DNA from: Theobroma cacao
Lineage: Eukaryota > Streptophyta > Magnoliopsida > Malvales > Malvaceae
Direction of reading: 5' to 3'
DNA length: 64,000 nt
Assembly (NCBI RefSeq): GCF_000208745.1
Contig: NC_030851.1
Location: 14,377,577 to 14,441,576, forward strand
The notes below the pieces were generated by a model. It did no database searches, was not told where the DNA came from, and saw nothing but the letters and a program-made list of their open reading frames with translations. The stretch's first letter is position 1, and the number at the start of each line of letters is the position of its first letter. This document shows positions 9,864-21,600 of this stretch, piece after piece. Made by a program: the position numbers and the translations under genes.

Positions 9864-11635
9864 NCATAGCTGAGTCAGCATCGGCTTATGCGCACTCCCC
9901 CTTGAACATAGCAGGGTCAGTATCGGCTTATGCGCACTCCCCTTGGCACATAACCAGGTCAGCATCGGTTTATGCACACTTCAACTCACACATAGCTAGG
10001 TCAATATCATTATACAACATTATTATATCAACACAGTATAGGAGCACATAAGTCCATCCTATTACACATTTCACATTTTCACAACATCAAAATATTTTAT
10101 CGAAGGCTGGTTCCCAAGGCACATGTTTTTAAAGACAAGTTGGAATAAATAATTCAATGTTTCATACCAATACAATTATGTCCCCCAAAATGATTTTGAA
10201 ATATAAGTTTACTCACCGGTATTTGTTGAATCTTTACTCGACTTCAACCTCCACTAATGATCCAAATGGAACTGTGGGGCCTCGTTGGGACCTATCATCA
10301 CAACAACATCACAAACAACCTCGATTTGCATAATTATATTTCTAAAAGCTATCCACTAAATCATGTTCTGCTAGTTGTTTTTAACTAGCTTCCATCTACC
10401 ATCAAGTGACTATATATTTGCACTATTCTAGTCACATTACAATGAATAACCCACCTCAACTACAAAACACTCACCGATCTAGCCACTAGCCATTCTCAAT
10501 AACTTAAAAAAAATCAACTCAATTTTACTACTCACCTTGGTAGTTTTGTAATTGAATTTCTTTCCCAAAAGCTTTCAAAACTATCATGAAAATCTCACTT
10601 TCTCTTTCTAAAATGTCCAACTAGTGAGAGAGTGTAAAAAGAAAAGGTTTTTGAGGGTTTTTATGGTGAGAAAGTAGCAGAATACAAAGAACTTTAGGAA
10701 AGCGTACATAAAAACATGAAAAATCGGGGTTAACTCAAGGAAATATATGGAAATTCAAGGCAAGCTTCCATGAGAGGGGGTGAGAGAACGTGGGAGAGGA
10801 AGGAGAAGAAGAAAAAGTGCTGGAAATTTGAAGAACATCCTAGAAACTTAGATTTTTATGGCTTAAGTCTATCCATTTCTTGCAAAATTACCAAAATGCC
10901 CTTAACTATGTCATTTTGTTTTTCCATTGCCTTTATACAATCTTTTTACTTCTTTGACACTGAGACAAGATCCATAAGGGTCTAGAAATGCTCAGGTTCA
11001 TGAAAACTTAAAAAATTTAACTCGAGATACGAAATGACCGTTTTACCCTTTTTGTTTCCTTCCATTTTAATTTAGTCCTCCCAACAATCATTTAACTCCA
11101 ATTTCCTTCTATTACCTTCTTCTAGACATGTACAAACAAAGTATGAAGTTTGTACTCTAACGCAGTGTCCCCATAATATTTAAAATATTTATTTTCCTGC
11201 ACTATCTTTCCTTAATAAAAACACGAGGCCCCATTAACGCCATTTTTCTTCAAAATTCTCTCATTCTTCTTCTCGCCCACTTAGATTGACCATAGATTCC
11301 TTGTTCATGAAAAATTTTGACACTGAATAAAATATTATTTTATTCTAAAAATTTTCTCTTGCCTCCTCTTGTCTCCTTGGCACCCAAAATACCTTATTAT
11401 GCCTCAATTGACTTCCGAATCACTTTTTATCTCATAAATTCTTCTTCGATAAAAATATTATTATTTTCTCTCATACGAAATATTTTATTCTAAACTATTC
11501 CTTAGGACTACTTGGACCTTAATAACATTGGAAAACTACTTTTAGGGGCTCACTAAGAGAAATGATGAAATTACCCCTAGTTCGTGTTATCGCATTTACC
11601 ACTAGTTACGGGTCAATAGGGGTCAAGGTCTCACA
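8907..11635 (-). mobile_element. Outer left gypsy LTR of composite E
   Basis: A complete 2,729-bp LTR in - orientation: on that strand it starts TGTGAGACC at 11635 and ends GGTCGTGATA at 8907 (terminal CA decayed to TA). Its right end is joined to gypsy protease sequence in + orientation, where a PPT should be. In the first 250 bp of U3 it resembles the right outer fragment (18386-19265) more than the middle LTR. It contains a 42-bp minisatellite (about 9872-10000), a (TA)n tract with one N (9864) and CTCGCTGCAGC palindromes (about 9545-9655). Confidence 0.88.
9825..10005 (-). repeat. (TA)n tract and 42-bp minisatellite in the left E LTR
   Basis: A (TA)n run (about 9827-9863, one N at 9864), then about three copies of the 42-bp unit (TAGCTGAGTCAGCATCGGCT then TATGCGCACTCC). 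Same order and position as in the other gypsy LTRs of this family. Confidence 0.8.
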
Positions 11636-14600
11636 TTATTGTTTGATCTTGGTGCTACTCATTCTTTTATCTCTTCATGTTTTGCATCTCATTTGAGTAA
11701 AGATCGTGCTAGGAAAGAGGAACAATTAATAGTGTTTAGGAGGTATTTGTTGTTGAATGGGAATATGAGTCCTGTGTAGTTCGAGTCAAGAAGAAGGACA
11801 CTTTGGTGAATCTAGTGGTGTTAAACACCTTAGACTTTGACATGATTTTGGGAATGGATTGGTTGGCACCCTGCCATGCTAGTGTGGATTGTTATTATAA
11901 ATTGGTGAAATTTGATTTTCTCGGTGAGCCCTCATTTAGTATTCAGGGGGATAGGAGTAATGCTCCAACTAATTGATATTGGCCATGTTTACTAGAAAGT
12001 TATTAAGACAGGGTTGTTTAGGTTACTTGTCTGTGGTAAGGGATACTCAGGCGAAGGTTGAAGATATAAGCCAAGTGTCGTTGGTGAATGAGTTCAAGGA
12101 TGTATTTCCTAAGGAACTACCAAGTTTGCCTCCAGAGTGAGAGATTAAATTTTGCATAGATTTGATTCTTGACACTAGACCTATATCTATACCCCCATAT
12201 AGAATGGCACCTGCGGAGCTTAAAGAGCTTAATGGTTAGTTAGAAGATTTATTGGATAAAGGTTTCATCCGACCTCGTGTTTCACCATGGGGAACACTGA
12301 TGCTATTTGTAAAGAAGAAAGATGGGTCACTTAGATTATGTATTGACTACCGACAACTTAATAAGGTAACGGTAAAGAATAAGTACCCCCTCTTAAGAAT
12401 AGATGTTCTATTTGATTAGTTACAAGGGGCACAATGTTTCTCCAAGATAGATCTAAGATCGGGATACCACCAATTGAGGATCCAAAATGAGGACATATCC
12501 AAGACTACTTTTCAAACAAGATATGGGCACTATGAGTTCTTGGTGATGTCATTTGGGCTTACTAATGCCCCTGCGGCCTTTATGGATTTGATGAACCGAA
12601 TGTTCAAGCCCTATTTGGACAAGTTCATGGTGGTATTTATTGATGACATCTTGATCTACTCGAAGAGCCGAGAGGAGCACGAGTAGCATCTTAGGATAGT
12701 GCTCCAAACTTTGAGAGAACATCGATTGTATGTCAAGTTCTCTAAGTGTGAGTTCTGGTTTGAAAGCGTTGCATTCTTGGGACATGTGGTATCCAAAGAT
12801 GGGGTACAAGTCGATCCAAAGAAAGTCGAGGCAGTGGAAAGTGGCCAAGGCCAACATCAGTTACGAAGATTAAAAGCTTTTTAGGTTTGGCTGGCTATTA
12901 TCGTCGTTTTGTAAAGGACTTCTCCAAAATAGTCACCCCTCTGAATAAGCTGACACGCAAAGATACAAAATTTGAGTGGTCAGATGCTTGTGAGAATAGC
13001 TTTGAGAAGCTTAAGGCATGTCTCACCACAACTCCAGTATTAAGCCTACCATAAGGCATAGAGGGTTATACGGTATTTTGTGTGCATCGTAGGTTGGTTT
13101 AGGGTGTGTATTAATGCAGCATGGGAAGGTGATTGCGTATGCATTAAGGCAACTTAAAAGGCATGAGCAGAATTACCCTGCACACGATTTAGAGATGGCA
13201 GCAATCATGTTTACCTTAAAGATTTGGAGGCATTATTTGTATGGTGAGACTTGTGAGATATATACAGACCACAAAAGCCTGAAGTATATATTTCAGCAGA
13301 GGGATCTTAATTTACGGCAACGTAGGTGGATGGAGTTGCTAAAGGATTATGATTATACTATTCTCTACCATCCCGGCAAGGCAAATGTAGTGGAAGATGC
13401 CTTGAGTCAAAAATCTATGGGGAGTTTGGCACATATCTCTACAGATGGGAGATCCTTGATTAGGGAAATGCATAGCTTGGGAGACATGGTTTTGCATTTG
13501 GAAGTTTTGAAGGCAAATGCATTGCTAGCACATTTTAGAGTGAGGCCTATCTTAATGGACCAGATTAAAGAAGCACAAAGTAAAGATGAGTTCGTAACTA
13601 AGGCCTTAGAGGATACTCAAGGAAACAAAGGAAAGATGTTTACTAAAGGCACAAATGGAGTATTGAGGTATAGAACCAGACTTTATGTGGCCAATAGTGA
13701 TGGATTGAGGAGGGAAATATTGGAGGAGGCTCACATGGCAGTCTATGTGGCACATCCAGGGGCTACAAAGATGTATCAAGATTTGAAAGAGGTATATTGG
13801 TGGGAAGGACTTAAGCAATATGTAGCTGAGTTTGTCTTTAAGTGCTTGGTTTGTTAGCAGGTTAAGGCTGAGCATCAAAGGCCTGCAGGACTATTACAGC
13901 TATTACCAATGCCTGAGTGGAAGCAGAAGCATATTGCCATGGACTTTGTAACGGGTTTGCCTCCAACTTGTGGGGGCTATGACTCGATTTGAATCATAGT
14001 AGACCGGTTAACGAAGTCAGCTCATTTTTTTCTAGTTAAGACTACTTACGATGTTGCCTAGTATGCTCGAGTTTATGTGGATGAGATAGTACGGCTGCAT
14101 GGTATCTCTATTTCTATAGTATCTGACAGAGGAGCTTAGTTCACCAGTATGTTCTGGGGAAAGTTGCAGGAAACGTTGGGCACTAAGTTGGATTTTAGCA
14201 CGGCTTTCCACCCACAAACCGATGGCCAGTTTCAACGAACAATACAAACATCGAAAGATATGTTGAGGGCCTATGTACTAGACCTTGGGGTCAAGTGGGA
14301 TCGATATCTACCCTTAGTGGAGTTTGCCTGCAATAATAGTTTCCAAGCTAGCATCCAAATGGCACCATTTGAAGCATTATATGGACGGAGGTGCAGGTCA
14401 CCCATTGGACGGCTAGAAAATACGCATGATCCGTCAGAGGATGTTAACAGCACAAAGTAGAGAAAAGTCCTATGCTGATAACAAACGGAGGGACTTGGAG
14501 TTTCAAGTGGGAGATAATGTATTTTTTAAGGTCTCACCAACAAAAAGGGTAATGAGATTTGGCAAGAAAGGAAAATTAAGTCCTCAGTATATAGGACCCT

Positions 14601-14929
14601 TCGAGATCTTAGAAAGGGCTGGAGCAGTAGCATATCGTTTGGCATTACTGCCAAACCTCTCGAATATTCACCTCGTATTTCATGTGTCAATGCTTAGGAA
14701 CTATAATTTGAATCCATCGCATGCAATACGGTATGAAAATATCCAACTGAAAGATGATTTGACCTATGAGGAGCAACCGATAGCTATCCTAGATCGTCAA
14801 GTCAAAAAGGTCCGCTCAAAGGATGTGGCCTTAGTGAAGGTGTTATGGTGAAACCACACCAGCGAGGAAGTAACGTGGGAAACCAATGAGGAGATGCAGA
14901 CAAAGTATCCGCACCTCTTTAATACTTAG
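11636..14929 (+). pseudogene. Gypsy (Tekay-like) pol pseudogene of composite E: PR-RT-RH-IN-chromodomain
   Basis: This encoded the polyprotein half that makes and integrates element cDNA. Order: protease from its DxGA-type active-site segment (about 11640-11720), RT (about 12160-12700, with [29 protein letters not shown] and FIDDIL all recognisable), RNase H (about 13040-13420), H2C2 zinc and integrase core (about 13690-14390) and a chromodomain-like tail (about 14740-14929). It starts abruptly inside protease, fused to the outer LTR. Defects: in-frame TAGs at 12237, 12684, 13855 and 14137; a frameshift that destroys the RNase H aspartate region near 13085; integrase ERI-type Glu read as Gln; a 53-bp deletion near 14418 relative to G3. 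The PPT and LTR follow at 14976. Confidence 0.9.
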
Positions 14930-14975
14930 AGGTACACTATCTTATACTAGATCTAAATTCGAGGACCCAATTTCG

Positions 14976-14990
14976 TTTAATGGGAGAGAA
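14976..14990 (+). other. Polypurine tract of the inner E unit
   Basis: TTTAATGGGAGAGAA directly before the LTR start TGTGAGACC; equivalent to 63243-63255 in G3. Confidence 0.7.
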
Positions 14991-15291
14991 TGTGAGACCT
15001 TGACCTCTATTGACCCGTAACTATCAATAGACGCTATAACACAAACTAGGGATAATTTTGTCATTTCTCTTGGTCAGCCCCTAAAGTAGTTTTCTAATAT
15101 TATTAAGGTCCAAGTAGGCCTAAAGAATAGTTTGGGATAAAATATTTCGCATGCAAGAAAATAATAATAAAATAATAATATTTTTATCGGAGACAAATTT
15201 GCAGGATAAAAAGTGATTCAGAAGTCAATTGAGGCATAATAAGGTATTTTGGGTGCCAAGGAGACAAGAGGAGGCAAGAGGAAATTTTTGG

Positions 15292-15344
15292 AATAAAATA
15301 ATATTTTATTAATAAAATAATATTAAAATATTAATATTTTATTC
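15292..15344. repeat. AT-rich palindrome in the middle E LTR
   Basis: AATAAAATAATATTTTATT followed by its complement-like continuation; strongly self-complementary. The outer copies carry shortened versions (11323-11347 and 18930-18962), and D is truncated just after its copy (27046-27097). Confidence 0.7.
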
Positions 15345-16664
15345 ATTGTCAAAATTTTTCATGAAGAAGGAGTATATGGTCAATCTAACTGGGGGAGAAG
15401 AAGAATGAGAGAATTTTGGAAAAAAATGACGTTGATGGGGCCGTGTGTCTTTATTAAGTAAAGATAGTGCAGGCAAATAAATTTTTTAAATATTATGGGG
15501 ACACCGTGTTGGAGTAGAAAGTTCATACTTTGTTTGTACATGTCTAGAAGAAGGAAATAGAAGGAAATTGGAGTTAAATGAGTGTTGGGAGGACTAAATT
15601 AAATTGGAAGGAAACAAAAAGGGTAAAACGGTCATTTTGCATCTCAAGTTAAAATTTTTAAGTTTTCATGAACCCGAGCATTTCTAGACCCTTATGGACC
15701 TTGTCTTAGTGTCAAAGAAGTAAAAAGATTGTATAAAGGCAATGGAAAAACAAAATGACATAGTTAAGGGCATTTTGGTAATTTTGCTAGAAATGGATAA
15801 ACTTAAGCCATAAAAATCTAAGTTTCTAGGATGTTCTTCAAATTTCCAGCACTTTTTCTTCTTCTCCTTCCTCTCCCACGTTCTCTCACCCCCTCTCATG
15901 GAAGCTTGCCTTGAATTTCCATATATTTCCTTGAGTTAACCCCGATTTTTCATGTTTTTATGTACGCTTTCCTAAAGTTCTTTGTATTCTGCTACTTTCT
16001 CACCATAAAAACCCTCAAAAACCTTTTCTTTTTACACTCTCTCACTAGTTGGACATTTTAGAAAGAGAAAGTGAGATTTTCATGATAGTTTTGAAAGCTT
16101 TTGGGAAAGAAATTCAATTACAAAACTACCAAGGTGAGTAGTAAAATTGAGTTGATTTTTTTTAAGTTATTGAGAATGGCTAGTGGCTAGATCGGTGAGT
16201 GTTTTGTAGTTGAGGTGGGTTATTCATTGTAATGTGACTAGAATAGTGCAAATATATAGTCACTTGATGGTAGATGGAAGCTAGTTAAAAACAACTAGCA
16301 GAACATGATTTAGTGGATAGCTTTTAGAAATATAATTATGCAAATCGAGGTTGTTTGTGATGTTGTTGTGATGATAGGTCCCAACGAGGCCCCACAGTTC
16401 CATTTGGATCATTAGTGGAGGTTGAAGTCGAGTAAAGATTCAACAAATACCGGTGAGTAAACTTATATTTCAAAATCATTTTGGGGGACATAATTGTATT
16501 GGTATGAAACATTGAATTATTTATTCCAACTTGTCTTTAAAAACATGTGCCTTGGGAACCAGCCTTCGATAAAATATTTTGATGTTGTGAAAATGTGAAA
16601 TGTGTAATAGGATGGACTTATGTGCTCCTATACTGTGTTGATATAATAATGTTGTATAATGATA

Positions 16665-16930
16665 TTGACCTAGCTATGTGTGAGTTGAAGTGTGCATAAA
16701 CCGATGCTGACCTGGTTATGTGCCAAGGGGAGTGCGCATAAGCCGATACTGACCCTGCTATGTTCAAGGGGGAGTGCGCATAAGCCGATGCTGACTCAGC
16801 TATGTGTGAGTAGGAGTACGCATAAGCCGATGCTGACCCAGCCATGTGCTAGTGGGAGTGCATATGAGCTGATGATGATGGGAGGGTGTGTATGGTGATG
16901 GATATATATATATATATATACACATATATA
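16665..16930 (+). repeat. 42-bp minisatellite plus (TA)n in the middle E LTR
   Basis: About five copies of the 42-bp unit with core GTGCGCATAAGCCGATGCTG, then a (TA)n tract at about 16905-16930. Open frames on both strands here (serine/alanine/histidine repeats) are by-products of the unit length. Confidence 0.8.
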
Positions 16931-17816
16931 GATATGTGTGTTATAAAAAGTTCATGAGTATGGTATATGATGTTGCACATGTGAATCTTGCATGTTGAAC
17001 TTTGGGAATTATTATGCGTTTCATGTTGATTTTTTTGTCATTTTAGCAGGATGGCTTTTTCTTGAAAGAAGGGAAACTTTTTCATGGTGCTCTGTTTCTC
17101 GCTACAGCGAGAAACTCTCGGATTTGGAAGGGTAATGCTGGTTGAAATCTTGCTGCAGCGAGAATACCTTTCCGCTGCAACGAGGACCCGTCGTTTACTT
17201 GACTTGAATTGCATGAATGCTATTAAAGTTTTGACTCTTCAAATCCTTTGTTGAGCATGGACCCTTTTTATCAAGTGATTTACTCATTTGGGGTTTACAT
17301 GAGGGGTTTTGATAAGAGCTAAACTAAATTGCATTGTTTTAAAGATAAATGCATCATGATTTTCTTTAAACCTTCCTTATTGTTTGCTTGTTCCCTTCCT
17401 TGTTCACTCACTGGGTTTATACTCACCGCTTTCAACTTCATGTTTTCAGATCAAGAGGTAGTTGGGAACTAGGCCGAGGTGTCTTCGTATATTCGACCCT
17501 TTGTCGGTGTCTCAACCTTCAGTAGCTGTACATTCGTCTGAGTCTCTCTGCTGGAAATCGAGTCTTCTTTTTGACATGTATAAACAAACCTGATGTAAAT
17601 TGTTAAGATACATGTTTAAGATAATGTATGTATATATTTGGATTGGTATGCCCTTAAAAGTTGGAAATGGTTAGCATTATTTTGGTTTGAAATCATGAAA
17701 TGTGACTTTAGTAACTTTGATGGAATAATGATTGGGATAATATAGATAGGCTTGCTTAGGCTTGGTGGGCTATGTCCATTGGGCCCTTGCGTCGGTCATG
17801 GCCTGGGATTTGGGTC

Positions 17817-18049
17817 GTGATAGTGTTGGTATCAAAGCAAAAGGTTGTAACCCAATCCCTAGGAACTCTCGTGTGTGAATAGTAGCGAAGCATGACTCTC
17901 CGCCCAAGGGCTTGTAGAGAAGGTAGTCCCTTACGAATGCTTTGATAGGTACCCTTTGTTGCCACCGTTGAAGGAGGAAAAGGCTGCTTGTAGAGATGGT
18001 CGTCCCTTACGAGTGGAGCCACCCCTAGTGATAGTGTTGGTATCAAAGC
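17817..18049 (+). repeat. 211-bp leader insertion flanked by 22-bp repeats of the LTR-end/PBS
   Basis: The 22-bp sequence spanning the LTR end and PBS occurs at 17817-17838 and again at 18028-18049. The DNA between them contains two diverged copies of GCTTGTAGAGA, each followed by a GTCCCTTACGA phrase. G3 has no such insert: there the LTR end and PBS are followed directly by the CTAGGTTTGTTTAGGTCC-type leader. Confidence 0.75.
17827..17838 (+). other. Primer-binding site, first copy (initiator-Met tRNA type)
   Basis: TGGTATCAAAGC, one mismatch from the plant tRNA-iMet 3'-end complement (TGGTATCAGAGC), 4 bp after the LTR end. Confidence 0.75.
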
Positions 18050-18257
18050 CCTAGGTTGTCTAGGTCCTAGGACTTCCTTTGTTGGTCCAACGGAGTATCG
18101 GGTCTTTATGTGGGAACTTCAGTTGTGAAGTGTGAAATGCGACACATTTTACAACCAAGGGACCACATAGATTCCCTATCTTAGAAACCACCTTTTCCTT
18201 TATATATGATTATAGAAAATGTGTTTAATAATAGGTGTTGCTCTTATCTAGGCAAGA

Positions 18258-18385
18258 ATGCCACCTAAGACACGAGCTACCTTAAAACGGATAGGGGAGC
18301 AAGATGCCCCTAATGAGATGACAGATATGCCACAAGTATCCACCTTTAAGGGTCGAGGTAGACGTGGCAAGGCCACTAGGTCAGT
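18258..18385 (+). pseudogene. Truncated gypsy gag N-terminus in composite E
   Basis: ATG at 18258 opens a frame starting MPPKTRATLKRIGEQDAP, matching the start of G3 gag at 58337. After about 43 codons it runs into LTR sequence in the opposite orientation near 18385. The open frame to 18455 is therefore a chance gag/LTR fusion. Both parents read GTGAGAG at the join (G3 gag 58463 and the left E LTR at about 10779), so the breakpoint has about 7 bp of microhomology, here read as GTGACAG. Confidence 0.8.
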
Positions 18386-19265
18386 GACAGAACGTGGGAG
18401 AGGAAGGAGAAAAAGAAAAAGTGTTGGAAATTTGAAGAACATCCTAGAAACTTAGATTTTTATGGCTTAAGTTTATCCATTTCTAGCAAAATTACCAAAA
18501 TGCCCTTAACTATGTCATTTTGCTTGTCCATTGCCTTTATACAATCCTTTTACTTCTTTGACACTGAGACAAGGTCTATAAAGGTTTAGAAATGCTCGGG
18601 TTCATGAAAACTTAAAAATTTGAACTCGAGATGTAAAATGGTCGTTTTACCCTTTTTGTTTTCTTCCATTTTAATTTAGTCCTCCCAACACTCATTTAAC
18701 TCTAATTTCCTTCTATTACCTTCTTCTACACATGTACAAACAAAGTATGAAGTTTGTACTCTGACGCGGTGTCCCCATAATATTTAAAATATTTATTTAC
18801 CCGCGCTATCTTTACTTAATAAAGACATACGGCCCCATTAACAGCATTTTTCTCCAAAATTCTCTCATTCTTCTTCTCCCCCACTTAGATTGACCATATA
18901 CTCCTTTTTCATGAAAAATTTTGACACTGAATAAAATATTAATATTTTAATATTATTTTATTTCAAAAATTTTCTCTTGCCTCTTTTTCGTCTCCTTGGC
19001 ACCCAAAATACTGTACTATGCCTCAATTGACTTTCAAATCACTTTTTATCTCATAAATTCTTCTCTAATAAAAATATTATTATTTTATTATTATTTTCTC
19101 GCATGCGAAATATTTTATTCTAAACTATTCCTTAGGCCTACTTGGACCTTAATAACATTAGAAAACTACTTTTAGGGGTTCACTAAGAGAAATGATGAAA
19201 TTACCCCTAGTTCGTGTTATCACGTCTACTGTTAGTTACGGGTCAATAGGGGTCAAGGTCTCACA
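18386..19265 (-). mobile_element. Outer right gypsy LTR fragment of composite E
   Basis: 880 bp in - orientation that corresponds to the U3 start of the LTR: on the - strand it begins TGTGAGACC at 19265. Its right end is intact and adjoins the ATAAC TSD; its left end is broken into gag. Its first 250 bp share diagnostic differences with the left outer LTR (for example TTCATCATTTCTCTTAGTG) that the middle LTR lacks. This pairs the outer two as one element's ends. Confidence 0.85.
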
Positions 19266-19270
19266 ATAAC
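19266..19270. repeat. Right target-site duplication of composite E (ATAAC)
   Basis: Matches 8902-8906. Confidence 0.88.
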
Positions 19271-21600
19271 ATTTATGAAGTTCAAGAAATATAAGCAAAA
19301 AGATGTTCAATAAGCACATAAGCCATATTTGAACTCCAATACCAAGTGTTAAAGCTCAATATAGCAATTGATAGATATAAGTAAGATCTCCCCCTTTGTA
19401 AAAACACAATATCAATTATGATAGATGGAATCATTTTAAAGCTCATTATATCAATTGATAAAGCACTAGTAAAGACTACCCGTATCACTAAGCATTCCAA
19501 GCATATCAACTTCAAAGCTTAAAACATTTAAGAAAGATATGATCAATTTAAAGCTCAAGAGAGGAGAGACAATTATAAATCTAATTGAGAAAACTTAAGG
19601 CTTGATACAAATTATGCATTTCAACATTCAAGTTTAAGTGAGAAGCAATATAAGGCACAATATCTATTTTGGTGTTTAGAAAGATGTTACCAGTAACGAA
19701 GAACACCAAATGTGGAATCTCACCAAACCTTGTTGTTGAAGATCTTAATTCCTTATGATATCAAGGACAATGATTGACTCCCCTTTAAGAAATCATAAGT
19801 TCAACACAAATTGTTAGAGATCCTCAATACATCAAATATTAGGAGAGAAATCATAAGCCTAGAATAAATGAGCATTCATATGGATATTCAATTTATATCT
19901 CGAATACTCAAGTATTCATGGAACCAAAAAAAGTATGAGCATTTGAATAAATGTTCAACATATGCATCACATACTCATATTTTCAAGAAGTATTTGCCAA
20001 GTAGTTCGTAGGCATGTCTAAGGTATCATTAGTCTTCAAGCACTGTTCTCAATTATCATCAAGTATTATTAATCATCATCAAACATTCATTATTGATTCC
20101 CAATATCGATCAGCCAAGCAATATCAATCAAGCATTTCCAAGAAATTCCCTAATTCGTACATGAAAATAGCAACTCAAGAAGAAATTAAAAAATATCATC
20201 ATTAAGCATTTTTTGTGTGTATTTTTCCCAATCAATTCCAAGTGGTCATTCATCCAAATCATTTTGAAGCAAGCACTGCAAGATTTATTCTCCAAATTAT
20301 ATATGAAATTGTCAATTCAAGGAGAATTTTCATTTATTGCAATCATGTATGAAAGTTATGATCAAATAAGCACAAACATGATTACAAGAAATAACATGGC
20401 TATTTTCCTTAATCATGATTCCAATTTTGTTCATCAAAGTGCAAGCATGAGTTCAATATAGACATATAACCATTGAAAAAATATGCAACCATTGAAGTTC
20501 AAGGTACATGCAATTTCTCAATAATTCATGATTCATGAGTGATATCAATTGCTATAGAATATTGAAAGTAAAACACTCAACTCATGAATATATTCAAAGT
20601 GAACATTCAATCATCAATGAATACCAATTATCAAGATTCAAGAAAGAGATATTTAATCAAAGCACATTAGGCATTCATTGCTAACTAAAGCTATAGGTCA
20701 TATTTTATTTGACATGTCATGTTGTTTATGGTGACCTATAAGCTAAAGTAGTTGGATGCACACAAAACCTTTAGATCATGTAAACGTTAATGCTCAATGA
20801 AGACATAGTTAACATTTAAATGCATATTCAAAATAAATTTCAACTATGTCAACTCACAATATATGCCAAGATCAAACTTGACAATTAAATTCATATTCAT
20901 ATGCACAACTCAAGTGAAGTTTTAGACTTCAAACCTTACGGTCAAGCATAAAGAAAAATCATATAAACATGTGTCTTGACCAATATAGTAGATGAACCAA
21001 GAATATTTTCATTAAGTTCAATGAGTTCATCCTAATCGAATAAGTATGCATAATCAAGAAATCAATTTTGAAACAATCATTTAAGCACAACCATAAAATA
21101 TATTTCAAGAATTGTTCCTATATTAGCATTTGAACATTTCAATTTTCATGAGAAGAAATTTTCTATATATGCACATGAAAATCCAATCGGATTAACAAAT
21201 TCAAGCATTGATGAACAATTTCTCATATTTCTATTTAGTCATTGTACATACACGAGAATTTATGGAATCAATATGAGTGTCATGCTTGGGAATAGATAGA
21301 TTTATGTCATCCAAAAGGATTTCCAATTTTTCAGCAAGTTTTGCAATTTCAATTCCACTTGCATTTACCACAAGTTATCTCTTACGTAATCTATACGAAT
21401 TCTCATTATACTTACACATAACTTCACATCATTTACATGCTTATACTCCCTTCTTATCATTTCCTATTATATGCTTTATAATCTCTTTGATCTTTCAAAG
21501 GTTTATCTTTATTAGATCATTGCATCTTATGCAATACCACAATCCTTAAAAGTCATCCTTATTTCTCAATTATTCTTCATACCTCAAACATATATATTAT
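19271..21600 (-). other. C2 internal noncoding region
   Basis: About 2.3 kb of AT-rich DNA with only short chance frames. It continues the 8699-8901 style, with ATCAAGCA, TTCAAG and CATATGAAT-type words recurring on a 20-40 bp scale. No copia pol motif is recognisable on either strand. Either pol was lost, or C2 is a large non-autonomous derivative. The transition to the D-type sequence near 21600 is approximate. Confidence 0.45.

Larger units (their letters stand above)
14991..17822 (+). mobile_element. Middle gypsy LTR of composite E
   Basis: A complete 2,832-bp LTR in + orientation with pol and PPT on its left and PBS and gag on its right. It therefore serves as both a 3' LTR and a 5' LTR. 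It is an inverted copy of 8907-11635, which creates arms of about 2.7 kb around a 3.3-kb pol loop. It contains an AT-rich palindrome (15292-15344), a degenerate TATA region near 15805, a 42-bp minisatellite (16665-16880), a (TA)n tract (16905-16930) and CTCGC/GCAGCGAG dyads (17095-17195). Confidence 0.9.

Noticed and set aside
15684..15899. 71-codon ORF (MRGGERTWERKEKKKK...) present in both complete E LTRs (10770-10985 and here), antisense to the LTR
   Set aside because: Its conservation is explained by the two LTRs being copies. It is antisense to the promoter-leader region, and in the third copy (18386 onward) it is fused to gag by a breakpoint. No independent coding signal.
16618..16898. 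Repetitive ORFs on both strands (SASAYAHSPL-type and AHKPMLTQLC-type)
   Set aside because: They arise from a 42-bp minisatellite whose length is a multiple of three; similar frames recur at 3192-3553 and 9731-10051.
18258..18455. 65-codon basic ORF with an RGRGRRKRK tail
   Set aside because: Only the first 43 or so codons are gag; the rest is antisense LTR sequence added by a rearrangement.
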